DNA of 64,000 nucleotides, taken from assembly GCF_011369485.1 (NCBI RefSeq), contig NZ_VXCA01000025.1, positions 434,001 to 498,000 of the forward strand. The letters are read 5' to 3'. Shown here piece after piece: positions 16,596 through 25,294 of this stretch. The notes beneath the pieces were generated by a model that saw nothing but the letters and a program-made list of their open reading frames with translations, ran no database searches and was not told where the DNA came from. How positions within the stretch are numbered: position 1 is the first letter of the stretch; each line of letters opens with the position of its first letter. The position numbers and the translations under genes were made by a program. Source of the stretch: Pseudomonas atagonensis (GTDB taxonomy: Bacteria; Pseudomonadota; Gammaproteobacteria; Pseudomonadales; Pseudomonadaceae).

Positions 16596-17766
16596 GCGAA
16601 CCTCCTTGATCAATAGTTGCGCAACGCGCCCAACCGATGGCGCGCTGCCCGTCCGCCGGCAGGCGGCCGTCGTGCAGGCGGGTGAAGGTAAGCAGATCCG
16701 GGTCTTGTTGCAACGAATAACCGGCGAGGGCGTCGGCACCTTCGCATCCCGTCGCCTTCACGGTCAGCCGTGCGGGCCAGGCGCTGTCGAGATTGCCGGC
16801 ATTGTGCAGTTGAATATCGAACAGCCCTTTCTGTTCAGAAAACCTCAAGGTGAGCTGGCTGCTCAATGCCTCTCCCAGGGCAACTGCACGCAAGGTGCTC
16901 AGGCTCCAGGCGCGGCGGTCGTTGGCCAGCGGCAGGCGGAACCAGATCAGACCGGCCAGGTGCGTTGGTCGGTCTTCGCGAAGTTGCTGCGCCAGATGGC
17001 TGAGCTGCAGCGGATCGGCGAGCAGTTCGCGGCGCTCGCCGGCACTGTTCAGCGGCACTTCACTTTCTACCCGTGGTGCACCGCCGTCGTCCGGCAACAG
17101 CGCCACACCGTAGGCCGGCAGCGCCAGATAAAACGGGTTGCCGCTGATCCGACCCCAGGCCTTGGCCCAACGGCTGGCCTGATCCGGATCGAACAACCCT
17201 CGGCGCGGATCGCTGACGGCGTGAACCTGCAACACACTGCTGTCGACGCTGGCCAACAGCGCCGGCAGTTGCGGGCTGTCGAGCCACGCCGGCAACGCGG
17301 TAATGCTCAAGGGCAGCGCAACCGGCAAAGCCGCTCGCAGATGCACAAGGAACGCGGTGTAGTCGGCCAGGCGCGAGCTGCCCGCATCGTGATCGATCTC
17401 GACCCCGCCGAGCGTCAGCCCGCGTGCGCGCCAGTCATCGAGCACCTGAAGAATCTGTTGAGTGGTCTGATCCTGATCGAGTGCCTGGAGCTGACCGTCC
17501 AGACGAATCACCGCGATCAGCGGGCGACCGTCAGCCTTGAGCAACGTCGAGTCGATCCGCGCCCGGCTCCAGCCGGCATTGGGAAACGCCTGCAGGGCCA
17601 GCACGCGCAGCGTCGAGAAATCATGACGACTGTCACGCAGCGCCGCCTCATGGGCGGGCATCCACTGGCGTTGCCAGACGTAGAGTTGTTGATCGAGCGG
17701 CGGTGCCTCCTGCCGCTCGCAAGCCGAGAGTACGAGCGCAACCAACAACCCGACGATAAACCGCAT
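16582..17766 (-). CDS. DUF3142 family lipoprotein
   Basis: A 394-residue lipoprotein with a type II signal peptide: MRFIVGLLVALVLSAC, lipid-modified Cys at residue 16. The body matches the DUF3142 pattern: LYVWQRQW near the start, a GVEIDHD motif (about residue 135) and an ALPAYGVAL strand, suggesting a TIM-barrel related to glycoside-hydrolase-like folds. A catalytic role is not established. The ATG at 17766 was preferred over one 42 bases upstream because it begins the signal peptide directly. It forms a two-gene unit with the downstream TPR protein. Confidence 0.85.
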   Translation of the reverse strand: MRFIVGLLVALVLSACERQEAPPLDQQLYVWQRQWMPAHEAALRDSRHDFSTLRVLALQAFPNAGWSRARIDSTLLKADGRPLIAVIRLDGQLQALDQDQTTQQILQVLDDWRARGLTLGGVEIDHDAGSSRLADYTAFLVHLRAALPVALPLSITALPAWLDSPQLPALLASVDSSVLQVHAVSDPRRGLFDPDQASRWAKAWGRISGNPFYLALPAYGVALLPDDGGAPRVESEVPLNSAGERRELLADPLQLSHLAQQLREDRPTHLAGLIWFRLPLANDRRAWSLSTLRAVALGEALSSQLTLRFSEQKGLFDIQLHNAGNLDSAWPARLTVKATGCEGADALAGYSLQQDPDLLTFTRLHDGRLPADGQRAIGWARCATIDQGGSHVDP

Positions 17767-17850
17767 TTTTTCCGATCCCTGACAGCGCAAGGCTGCAAGG
17801 TTACACAAATCCTGCGAGGCGAACCTGCACCCCGCTGGCAGACAGGCGAA

Positions 17851-18669
17851 TCAGGGTTTGCGGGCGATGATGATCTGACTTTTCGCCACGACGCTGTCCA
17901 GCGCCTCCTTGATCTGCCCGCCGCGCGGTGAGTCCAGCACCGCTTTCCAGGTGTTGGCCCAATGGTTGAGCAACGGGTGATCGGGATTGACCAGATCGAC
18001 CTTGGCTTCCCAGAACAACAGCATCCAAAGTGACCAGTAAAAACCGTGCTGACCGTGGCTGATGACTTCCAACCCGGCTTCGCTGACCATCGCCTTGAAC
18101 TGTTCTTCACTGATCACACGAATGTGGTTGGGCTTCTGAAAATACGAAGGCGCGGCGATGCCCTTCTGCAGGTTTTCCGAACTGGGATGCGGCACGCTCA
18201 GCAAATAGAGCGCGCCCGGCTGGCCGACGCGTACCAGTTCGGCGAGAAACTGTGCCGGGTCGTCGACATGCTCGATGACTTCGGTGGACACCACACGGGT
18301 GGCGGTCGCATCGGCAATCGGCAACGGATTACCGTCGGTGACGTGATGCTCGACTTCCCGCGCCGGGGTTTCACTGAGCCGCTGCCGGGAAGTCTCGACC
18401 TTGTTTGCGTCGATGTCGGCAATGATGACTTTTGCCCCGCGCATTCCGCAGAACTGCAAGTTGCCACCGTCGCCGCAGCCGACGTCGAGCACGATGTCCT
18501 CGGCGTTCACCGGGAAACCGGTGAACAGCTCGCCGGTTTCCTTGTTGAACCAGCCGCTGAGCATCGAATCGTGCAGGCCGATCCAGTACGGATCGATTTT
18601 ATCGTTGGCCGGTTGCGCAGGCGCCGAGGTGGGCTTCGCCCCCGTGAGTTTCTTCAAAAGGCTCAACAT
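17851..18669 (-). CDS. Class I SAM-dependent methyltransferase, polysaccharide locus
   Basis: A 272-residue methyltransferase: the SAM motif I is IVLDVGCGDGGN (about residue 60), motif II is IIADID, and STEVIEHVDDPAQFL resembles Methyltransf_11/UbiE-like families. Its start overlaps the preceding glycosyltransferase gene by seven bases, placing it at the end of the minus-strand polysaccharide unit divergent from the D-rhamnose operon. Methylation of a sugar in the O-antigen (for example a terminal O-methyl-rhamnose that caps chain growth) is a reasonable guess, but substrate is unknown. Confidence 0.88.
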   Translation of the reverse strand: MLSLLKKLTGAKPTSAPAQPANDKIDPYWIGLHDSMLSGWFNKETGELFTGFPVNAEDIVLDVGCGDGGNLQFCGMRGAKVIIADIDANKVETSRQRLSETPAREVEHHVTDGNPLPIADATATRVVSTEVIEHVDDPAQFLAELVRVGQPGALYLLSVPHPSSENLQKGIAAPSYFQKPNHIRVISEEQFKAMVSEAGLEVISHGQHGFYWSLWMLLFWEAKVDLVNPDHPLLNHWANTWKAVLDSPRGGQIKEALDSVVAKSQIIIARKP

Positions 18670-19976
18670 GAGGTAGCTCCAGGGGAAGGGACAACGGACA
18701 CCGCACTGCTTTTAAAACGCTGCGAGAGAAACGCTCCCAAGCGCTCCTGCGCCACGGCCTGACTGCAAAAGCCCTGCAGGCTGGCAACCGCTTGCGCGGA
18801 CATCTGCGCGTAACGTTGCGGCTGGTTTTTCGCTACGTCGTAACTGGCCTGATAAGCCACGCACAAAGACGCCCAGTCGGTCACGTAACGCAAGGTGCGG
18901 AAGGCCTTGCGCGGGTCGTGCGGCCAGGACGTCAGCTCGTCGGTGGACTCGATGAGGAACGCGTTGTCGTGGCTCAGATAATCGATCATCGCCGTGGTGC
19001 GCGGCGCGACTGCAGGCTTGCCACAGGACATGAACTCCATCAGCGGCAGGCACTGTCCTTCGCCGTAGGACGTGTTCACCACGTAGCGGGTGGCTTGTAC
19101 CAGACGTTCGTAGTCCGGGTCTGCGAGGTAGCCGTAAATCAACACGATGCGGCAGCGATACGACTGGTTTTTATACAGGTGGTGAAGGATGTCGCTGAGC
19201 GCTTCTTCGGCATCGTGGTGAGTCAGTTTCAGCACCAGAGTGGCGTCCTCGACGTCACGAAAACTCACGCAGAAGGCGCTGAGCATGTCTTCCCAGTTCT
19301 TGCGCCCATCGCCCGGATTGAACACCGAGGTGTAAACCACGCCGTCGAGCAGCAACTCCTGCTCGCTGGCCGGGGCGGCGAAATCGATGCCCTTGCCGCT
19401 GCGCAGGTGTTTCGGGCCAAAGGCATTCAGATCAAGCGTTCGACTGTCGGCCACCAGTCCCTTGATCTTCAGCTTCAGCGGCTCCGCCAGCCCTTTACCT
19501 TGTAGCTGAGCGCCCCGGGCCGCGAAGCGATCCCACACTGGCGCCGGCACCGCGACGATCGGAAAATCAGTGTCCATCGCTTCGCGCACCGCGTTGACCG
19601 TGTAGCTGGAATGGGTGATCGCCGCGCCACAGGCACGCAACACAGTGCGCCAGTCATTGCGCGGTTCACCGGCAAATGGCTCGTTGGGAATGGTGCTGAA
19701 CTCCCAGGCGAACACTGGCAGTGTCGGACACGCCAAGTGCAGAGGCGTGCGGTGCGGCGGGGAGAACGACAGAAACACACACGGCTCGCCACGGGCCAGG
19801 CACTCCCGATAGAGCGCATCGACTTCAGCCTGCGGATCGGCCACTTCCACCACTCGCCCGAGGCGTTCGAGCACCGGACGATACTCCTTGAGCACGAAGT
19901 AGTAGCTGTACTCCGAGCGGCCGAGATTCTGCGCGATGGTGTGCTGGTTGGTTTCCGAATGAATGATGATCAGCAT
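18663..19976 (-). CDS. Glycosyltransferase, GT4-like, paralogue 1
   Basis: A 437-residue GT-B glycosyltransferase. The N-terminal segment LGRSEYSYYFVLKEYRPVLE and the C-terminal nucleotide-sugar site region SYGEGQCLPLMEFMSCGKPAVAPR (split here as EGQCLPLMEFMSCGKP) are clear; the VYTSVFNPGDGRKNW strand-loop begins the second Rossmann half. It is closely similar along its length to the next upstream gene (19970-21541), indicating tandem duplication. It overlaps both neighbours by seven bases. It probably adds a sugar to an LPS polysaccharide; donor and acceptor cannot be read from the sequence. Confidence 0.87.
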   Translation of the reverse strand: MLIIIHSETNQHTIAQNLGRSEYSYYFVLKEYRPVLERLGRVVEVADPQAEVDALYRECLARGEPCVFLSFSPPHRTPLHLACPTLPVFAWEFSTIPNEPFAGEPRNDWRTVLRACGAAITHSSYTVNAVREAMDTDFPIVAVPAPVWDRFAARGAQLQGKGLAEPLKLKIKGLVADSRTLDLNAFGPKHLRSGKGIDFAAPASEQELLLDGVVYTSVFNPGDGRKNWEDMLSAFCVSFRDVEDATLVLKLTHHDAEEALSDILHHLYKNQSYRCRIVLIYGYLADPDYERLVQATRYVVNTSYGEGQCLPLMEFMSCGKPAVAPRTTAMIDYLSHDNAFLIESTDELTSWPHDPRKAFRTLRYVTDWASLCVAYQASYDVAKNQPQRYAQMSAQAVASLQGFCSQAVAQERLGAFLSQRFKSSAVSVVPSPGATSC

Positions 19977-21541
19977 GAGGCATTGTCCGTCACTGGCGCG
20001 GCGTCCGTGGCGTCGGGCGCCCGTCCGAAAAAGTCCGCCATGCGTTTTTGCACCGGCGCGAAGGCGCAGTAATCATGCATGCGCTGCACCGCTGCGGCGG
20101 ACAGGCGCTGGTAATCCTGAGGCTGGTTTCTGGCGACCCGGTAGCTGTTTTCGTAGGCGCTTTTCAACGACCCCCAATCCGGCCGGTAACGCAGGGTGCG
20201 GTAAATGATCCGCGTGTCTTGCGGCCAGATGGTCAGCTCTTCGCTGGACTTGACCACGAAGGCCACCGAATCATCGATGTAGTCTTCCATGGCCGTGTGA
20301 TCCGGTGCGATCACCGGTTTGCCGCTAGACATGAACTCCATCAACGGCAGGCACAAGCCCTCACAGCGCGAGGCGTTGACGTAAAAACTGGCGGCGGCAT
20401 AGAGCCGCGCATACTGTGCGTCGTCCAGATAACCGTGCATCACCACCACCCGGCAAGCGAACGGCGTGAGCTGTGCGAGCAAAGTCATCAGTTCGACGTA
20501 ATAGGACGCCAGATCGTTCTGGGTGATCTTCAGCACCAGCGTCGCATCGGGCGTTTCGCGAAAGGCCCAGCAAAAAGCGGAGATCAGTCGATGCCAGTTC
20601 TTGCGGCCATCCATGGGATTGAACACGCTGACGTAAATCACGCCGTCGACATGGGTTTCGACCACGCCCGTAATATCCGGCAACTCCAGCGGCGGCGGTT
20701 CGGGTAACGCTTGCGGGCCGGCGATGGCGGGCAGACGCTGAGCGAGCCAGCCGTGCAGCGCATCCGGCAACAGATCGCGAATGCCCTCCCAATACCAGTT
20801 GTGCAGAAACTTGACCCGCGGCACCGGCTCAACCTCCCGGCGCCCCGCATCCAGCGTCCACAGACGCAGGTAATGCCGGGCAATGACGTAGCGGCGCTTG
20901 AGGGTCAGCGGCGGCGGGCGCGCGGCTTCAAGCTCAGCCGCCAGCGCTGCCTCTTCTTCTGCGGTCAATGGCGTGGGAATCAGCGCATCGGCCGACAGGC
21001 CCAGGGTGCGGGTATCGAAGATGCAACCTTTGATGGCCAGCGTCGTACCCGGATTGACGGGCGTTGGGACGTGCTGCTGACGAAGCGTCGCAAATTGCTC
21101 CCAAAGCGGTGTCGGCAATACAAGCACCGGGAAATCTTCACCCATCGCGCGGCGGATCGCCCGGGCGGTGTGGCTCGACAGCGTGATGACGCGGCCCTGA
21201 CGGGCAAGCATTTGCGTCCAGTCCTGGCGCGGATCGTTGTCCCACTGTTCATCGGGGATCGAATCGAATTCCCAGGCAACCACGCAAATGGTCGGGCATT
21301 GCAGATCGAGCGGGGTTTTCTGCGGCGGGGTAAACGACAGGAATACGCTGTCTTCACCTGCAGCACGCAATTGCCGATACAACGCATCGACCTCGGCAGT
21401 GGACGCTACGACGTGCACGCGCCCAAGGCTTTCCAGCACCGGGCGATAGGCCTTGAGCACGAAGTAATAGCTGTATTCGGGACGCCCGAGACTCTGGCTG
21501 ATGGAGCTGTCGTTGACGTCCGAGTAAAGAATGAAATTCAT
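19970..21541 (-). CDS. Glycosyltransferase, GT4-like, paralogue 2 with central insertion
   Basis: A 523-residue paralogue of the downstream gene: LGRPEYSYYFVLKAYRPVLE near the N-terminus and EGLCLPLMEFMSSGKPVIAP in the C-terminal half. Compared with the 437-residue copy it carries about 85 to 100 extra residues in the middle (roughly 175-290: an Ala/Glu/Pro-rich stretch and LKRRYVIARHYLRLW). The ATG at 21541 gives MNFILYSDV, aligned with the MLIIIHSE start of the paralogue; an upstream in-frame start would add eight residues. It is the first gene of the unit divergent from rmd. Likely LPS O-polysaccharide synthesis. Confidence 0.86.
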   Translation of the reverse strand: MNFILYSDVNDSSISQSLGRPEYSYYFVLKAYRPVLESLGRVHVVASTAEVDALYRQLRAAGEDSVFLSFTPPQKTPLDLQCPTICVVAWEFDSIPDEQWDNDPRQDWTQMLARQGRVITLSSHTARAIRRAMGEDFPVLVLPTPLWEQFATLRQQHVPTPVNPGTTLAIKGCIFDTRTLGLSADALIPTPLTAEEEAALAAELEAARPPPLTLKRRYVIARHYLRLWTLDAGRREVEPVPRVKFLHNWYWEGIRDLLPDALHGWLAQRLPAIAGPQALPEPPPLELPDITGVVETHVDGVIYVSVFNPMDGRKNWHRLISAFCWAFRETPDATLVLKITQNDLASYYVELMTLLAQLTPFACRVVVMHGYLDDAQYARLYAAASFYVNASRCEGLCLPLMEFMSSGKPVIAPDHTAMEDYIDDSVAFVVKSSEELTIWPQDTRIIYRTLRYRPDWGSLKSAYENSYRVARNQPQDYQRLSAAAVQRMHDYCAFAPVQKRMADFFGRAPDATDAAPVTDNASC

Positions 21542-21968
21542 GGCATCCCACGATGAAACCGCCATCCCGGCAGCCTCATGCTATGACGGCCAGGCGTCGG
21601 ATCGGGTCGGCATCGCCGGCTCTCGTCCTCCGTCCTCACGCACGTCTTTGTTCTTGTTTTAGTGGTCGGTTTCACCCTGTCGCACGACGCTCCCGGGTGA
21701 GTCGGGAAAGTGGCGACGAGGGGCATTCTAAACACATCCGTCGAGCATTCGTGAACCGCCCGGCGAGAAAAAACCGGCTAAGCTGACGAGAACTGACCGG
21801 TCACGGTTTGGACAGTTGAAATTGGCCGGCAATTGGCACAGATTGGCAACCAAACAACTACAACAAAAGGCTTCGCCTGCTCGTTCTGCCGATTTATCCC
21901 CACCGGCTGACAGACCTTCCCTCAAATCATGTAGGAAGTAGCGAAGTTCAAGACCAAGGGGTCGCTGT
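21542..21968. promoter_or_regulatory. Divergent intergenic region of the polysaccharide locus
   Basis: These 427 bases hold no gene I can support. The region must contain the promoters of both polysaccharide units. Two features stand out on the rmd side: a perfect palindrome TGACCGGTCA at 21794-21803 and three direct ATTGGC copies starting at 21821, 21832 and 21842, spaced by about one helical turn. The stretch next to rmd is A/C-rich. I did not find a JUMPstart/ops element. Confidence 0.5.
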
Positions 21969-22880
21969 TTGAAAAAGCGTCTGTTCGTCACGGGTCTCAG
22001 CGGATTCGTGGGACAACACATCAAGTCATCTCTGCGCGAGGCTGATTCTGCCTGGGAGCTGCTGCCGGCGGCAGGTTATGACCTGAGCGATGCGCAGAGT
22101 CTCGCCGAGCTGTGGCCAGAGTTGCCCGATGCCGTCATTCATCTGGCCGGGCAGACATTTGTGCCTGAAGCCTTTCGTGATCCGGCGCGAACCCTCGAAA
22201 TCAATCTGCTGGGCACACTCAACCTGTTGCAAGCGTTGAAGACCCGCGGTTTTCGGGGCACGTTTCTGTATGTCAGTTCCGGTGACGTTTACGGCCAAGT
22301 CGGCGAAAGTGATCTGCCCATTACCGAGCATCAGCCTCCCTGCCCGCGTAATCCGTACGCGGTGAGCAAACTCTCGGCGGAGTTTCTCTGCCTGCAATGG
22401 GGCCTGAGCGAAGGCTGGCCGATGCTGGTCGCGCGCCCGTTCAATCACATTGGCAGCGGGCAGAAAGACAGTTTTGTCATCGCCAGCGCCGCGCGCCAGA
22501 TCAACCGTATCAAGCAGGGCCTGCAAGCCGCGCAACTGGAAGTCGGCGACATCGACGTCAGCCGTGATTTTCTCGATGTCGGCGACGTGGTCGCGGCTTA
22601 TTTTGCGCTGCTGGAAAAAGGCACGCCGGGGCAGGTCTACAACATCTGCTCGGGGCGCGAGCAGACCATTCGCAGCCTGATCGAACAAATGGCCGATCTG
22701 GCCGAAGTTGAAATAACACTGGTTCAAGATCCCGCGCGCTTGCGTCGCGCGGATCAGCGTCGCGTTTGTGGCAGCCATCAGAAGCTCGCTCAAACCACAG
22801 GATGGGCGCCACAACTCACAACACAACAATCCCTGCGGGCGATCCTGTCCGACTGGGAGACGCGAGTACAACAAGAATGA
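21969..22880 (+). CDS. rmd: GDP-6-deoxy-D-lyxo-4-hexulose reductase (GDP-D-rhamnose synthase)
   Basis: A 303-residue short-chain dehydrogenase/epimerase-family enzyme that reduces the Gmd product to GDP-D-rhamnose. It has the NAD(P) site VTGLSGFVGQHI and the catalytic Ser with YxxxK (VSSGDVYG and NPYAVSKLSAE). It starts at TTG, preceded by AAGGGG at 21956-21961 with a seven-base gap; no in-frame ATG fits the Rossmann start. It overlaps gmd in ATGA. The rmd-gmd-wbpW-wzm-wzt-wbpX-Y-Z order is that of the P. aeruginosa A-band (common polysaccharide antigen) operon. Confidence 0.92.
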   Translation: MKKRLFVTGLSGFVGQHIKSSLREADSAWELLPAAGYDLSDAQSLAELWPELPDAVIHLAGQTFVPEAFRDPARTLEINLLGTLNLLQALKTRGFRGTFLYVSSGDVYGQVGESDLPITEHQPPCPRNPYAVSKLSAEFLCLQWGLSEGWPMLVARPFNHIGSGQKDSFVIASAARQINRIKQGLQAAQLEVGDIDVSRDFLDVGDVVAAYFALLEKGTPGQVYNICSGREQTIRSLIEQMADLAEVEITLVQDPARLRRADQRRVCGSHQKLAQTTGWAPQLTTQQSLRAILSDWETRVQQE

Positions 22881-23848
22881 CAAAAAGTGCACTGATCACA
22901 GGGATCACCGGTCAAGACGGCGCCTATCTGGCCAAATTGCTGCTGGACAAGGGCTATAAGGTTCACGGCCTGGTCGCACGGCGCAGCAGCGACTCGCGCT
23001 GGCGCCTGCGCGAAATGGGCGTGGAAGCCGACATCGTTTATCTGGACGGCGACATGGCCGATGCCTGTTCGGTGCAGCGCGCTGTCATCAAGTCGGCGCC
23101 GGACGAGGTCTACAACCTTGCCGCGCAGAGTTTTGTCGCAGCCTCCTGGGATCAACCGGTGACCACCGGCATCGTCGACGGTCTGGGCGTCACGCACCTG
23201 CTCGAAGCGATCCGTCAGTTCAGCCCGCACACGCGCTTCTATCAGGCATCGACCAGTGAAATGTTCGGCTTGATCCAGGCTGAGCAGCAGGACGAAAACA
23301 CGCCGTTCTACCCACGCAGCCCGTACGGCGTGGCCAAGCTGTACGGCCACTGGATCACCGTCAACTACCGCGAAAGTTTCAACCTGCACGCCAGCAGCGG
23401 CATCCTCTTCAACCACGAATCGCCACTGCGCGGCATCGAGTTCGTGACCCGCAAGGTCACCGACGCTGCCGCACGCATCAAACAAGGCAAACAGCAGGAG
23501 CTGGCCTTGGGCAACATCGATGCGAAACGCGACTGGGGTTTCGCCGGCGACTACGTCGAAGCCATGTGGCTGATGCTGCAACAGGACAAGCCTGACGACT
23601 TTGTGGTCGCCACCGGCGTGACCACCACGGTGCGCGAGATGTGCCGCATCGCCTTTGATCACGTCGGCCTCAACTACCGCGATTACGTGAAGATTGACCC
23701 GGCGTTCTTCCGTCCCGCCGAAGTCGAAGTGCTGCTCGGCAATCCAGCCAAGGCCCAGCGTGTGCTGGGCTGGAAGCCAAAAACCGACCTGGATACCTTG
23801 ATCCGCATGATGATGGATGCGGACATGAAACGCGTCGCCAAGGAGTAG
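22877..23848 (+). CDS. gmd: GDP-mannose 4,6-dehydratase
   Basis: A 323-residue enzyme converting GDP-D-mannose to GDP-4-dehydro-6-deoxy-D-mannose, the step before Rmd. Motifs: GITGQDGAYLAKLLL (NADP), ASTSEMFG (catalytic Thr/Ser and Glu), SPYGVAKLYGHW (YxxxK) and the NHESPLRG substrate segment. The ATG at 22877 overlaps the rmd stop codon (ATGA), so it was chosen over a longer frame extending into rmd. Acts in the cytoplasm. Confidence 0.95.
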   Translation: MTKSALITGITGQDGAYLAKLLLDKGYKVHGLVARRSSDSRWRLREMGVEADIVYLDGDMADACSVQRAVIKSAPDEVYNLAAQSFVAASWDQPVTTGIVDGLGVTHLLEAIRQFSPHTRFYQASTSEMFGLIQAEQQDENTPFYPRSPYGVAKLYGHWITVNYRESFNLHASSGILFNHESPLRGIEFVTRKVTDAAARIKQGKQQELALGNIDAKRDWGFAGDYVEAMWLMLQQDKPDDFVVATGVTTTVREMCRIAFDHVGLNYRDYVKIDPAFFRPAEVEVLLGNPAKAQRVLGWKPKTDLDTLIRMMMDADMKRVAKE

Positions 23849-23851
23849 GCC

Positions 23852-25294
23852 ATGCTGATCCCCGTGATTCTGTCCGGCGGTGCCGGCACCCGTTTGTGGC
23901 CGGTGTCCCGTGAGGGCCACCCCAAGCCGTTCATGACCCTGCCCGACGGCCAGTCGCTGCTGGGCAAGACCTACCAGCGTGCCGCGGCATTGCTGGACGG
24001 CTGGGGTGACATTGTCACGGTGACCAACCGCGAGTACTACTTCCAGAGCAAGGATCACTATGGCGCCGCCCACGTGTCGCGCCATCGCGGGCACTTCCTG
24101 CTCGAACCGACCGGGCGCAACACTGCCCCGGCCATCGCCGCCGCGGCGTTGTCGCTGCAAGCGCTGCACGGTGACGACGCAATCATGGTGGTGATGCCCG
24201 CCGACCATTTGATCGTCAATCAGGACGCACTGAAGAGTACGGTCGAGCACGCGGTCAACCTGGCCAAGGACGGTTATCTGGTGACGTTCGGCGTGGTGCC
24301 GACGGCGCCGGAAACCGGTTTTGGCTACATCGAAACCGGCGCCCCGCTGGACGCCAAAGGGGCGGCCAAGGTGCAGCGTTTCGTCGAGAAACCCGACCTG
24401 CAGACCGCCACGCATTACCTGGAAAGCGGCAACTTTCTGTGGAACTCGGGGATGTTCTGCTTCACCACCGCTGCCGTGATCACCGAGCTGCAACTGCATG
24501 CGCCCGAGCTGCTGGAACAAACCCGCGCGTGCATGGCCGCCAGCGCTCCGGTGGAAACCGTCGGCTGCCTGCAACAGGAACTGTCACCGGCGCTGTTCGC
24601 TGAAATCACCGACATTTCCATCGACTACGCCCTGATGGAACGCTCGGAAAAAGTCGTGGTGGTGCCAGCCGGTTTCGACTGGAGCGACATCGGCTCGTGG
24701 GGCGCGGTGGCCGCCCTGGTGCCAGCGGATGCCGACCACAACCGCGCCAGCGGCGAAGCGATCTTCATCGACAGCCACCACAACTTCGTACAGAGCGAAG
24801 GTCGCTTGGTTGCCGCTGTCGGCGTGGATAACCTGATCATCGTCGACACCGCCGACGCCGTGCTGGTGGCCCATGCCGACCGTGCGCAGGATGTCCGCCG
24901 CGTGGCCAAACAGCTCAAGGACAAATCCCACGAAGCCTATCGCCTGCACCGCACGGTCAGCCGTCCGTGGGGCACTTACACCGTTCTGGAAGAAGGCCCG
25001 CGCTTCAAGATCAAGCGCATCGTGGTCAAACCGGGCGGCAAGCTTTCCCTGCAAATGCACCACCATCGCAATGAGCACTGGGTGGTGGTCGAAGGCATGG
25101 CCAAGGTCACCAACAACGGCACCGGCACGCATCTGGTGGCCAAGAACGAATCGACGTTCATCGCCGCCGGGCACAGGCATCGCCTGGAAAACCCCGGCGT
25201 GATTGATCTGGTGATCATCGAAGTGCAGAGCGGCGAATACCTGGGAGAGGACGACATCGTTCGCTTCGAAGACCATTACGGCAGGACGGTATAG
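23852..25294 (+). CDS. wbpW: Mannose-1-phosphate guanylyltransferase / mannose-6-phosphate isomerase
   Basis: A 480-residue bifunctional type II enzyme that supplies GDP-mannose: it isomerises fructose-6-P to mannose-6-P and transfers GMP to mannose-1-P. The N-terminal pyrophosphorylase signature is LSGGAGTRLWPVSREGHPKP; PADHLI and VEKP segments follow. The C-terminal cupin isomerase domain contains RPWGTYTVLEEGP and QMHHHRNEHWVVVEG, with the metal-binding His residues. It follows gmd by three bases. Named wbpW by operon position; algA and pslB are paralogues elsewhere in pseudomonads. Confidence 0.93.
   Translation: MLIPVILSGGAGTRLWPVSREGHPKPFMTLPDGQSLLGKTYQRAAALLDGWGDIVTVTNREYYFQSKDHYGAAHVSRHRGHFLLEPTGRNTAPAIAAAALSLQALHGDDAIMVVMPADHLIVNQDALKSTVEHAVNLAKDGYLVTFGVVPTAPETGFGYIETGAPLDAKGAAKVQRFVEKPDLQTATHYLESGNFLWNSGMFCFTTAAVITELQLHAPELLEQTRACMAASAPVETVGCLQQELSPALFAEITDISIDYALMERSEKVVVVPAGFDWSDIGSWGAVAALVPADADHNRASGEAIFIDSHHNFVQSEGRLVAAVGVDNLIIVDTADAVLVAHADRAQDVRRVAKQLKDKSHEAYRLHRTVSRPWGTYTVLEEGPRFKIKRIVVKPGGKLSLQMHHHRNEHWVVVEGMAKVTNNGTGTHLVAKNESTFIAAGHRHRLENPGVIDLVIIEVQSGEYLGEDDIVRFEDHYGRTV

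Noticed and set aside
14361..17931. Two long plus-strand frames (584 and 518 codons) opposite the TPR and DUF3142 genes
   Set aside because: The minus-strand frames have ribosome sites, signal peptides and an overlap typical of an operon, while the plus-strand frames show none of these.
21542..21968. JUMPstart/ops element upstream of the polysaccharide operon
   Set aside because: I searched the region by eye for GGCGGTAG-like sequence and did not find it.
22790..24574. 594-codon frame antisense to gmd and wbpW
   Set aside because: Both sense genes have full catalytic motifs and overlapping operon spacing. The antisense frame has none.
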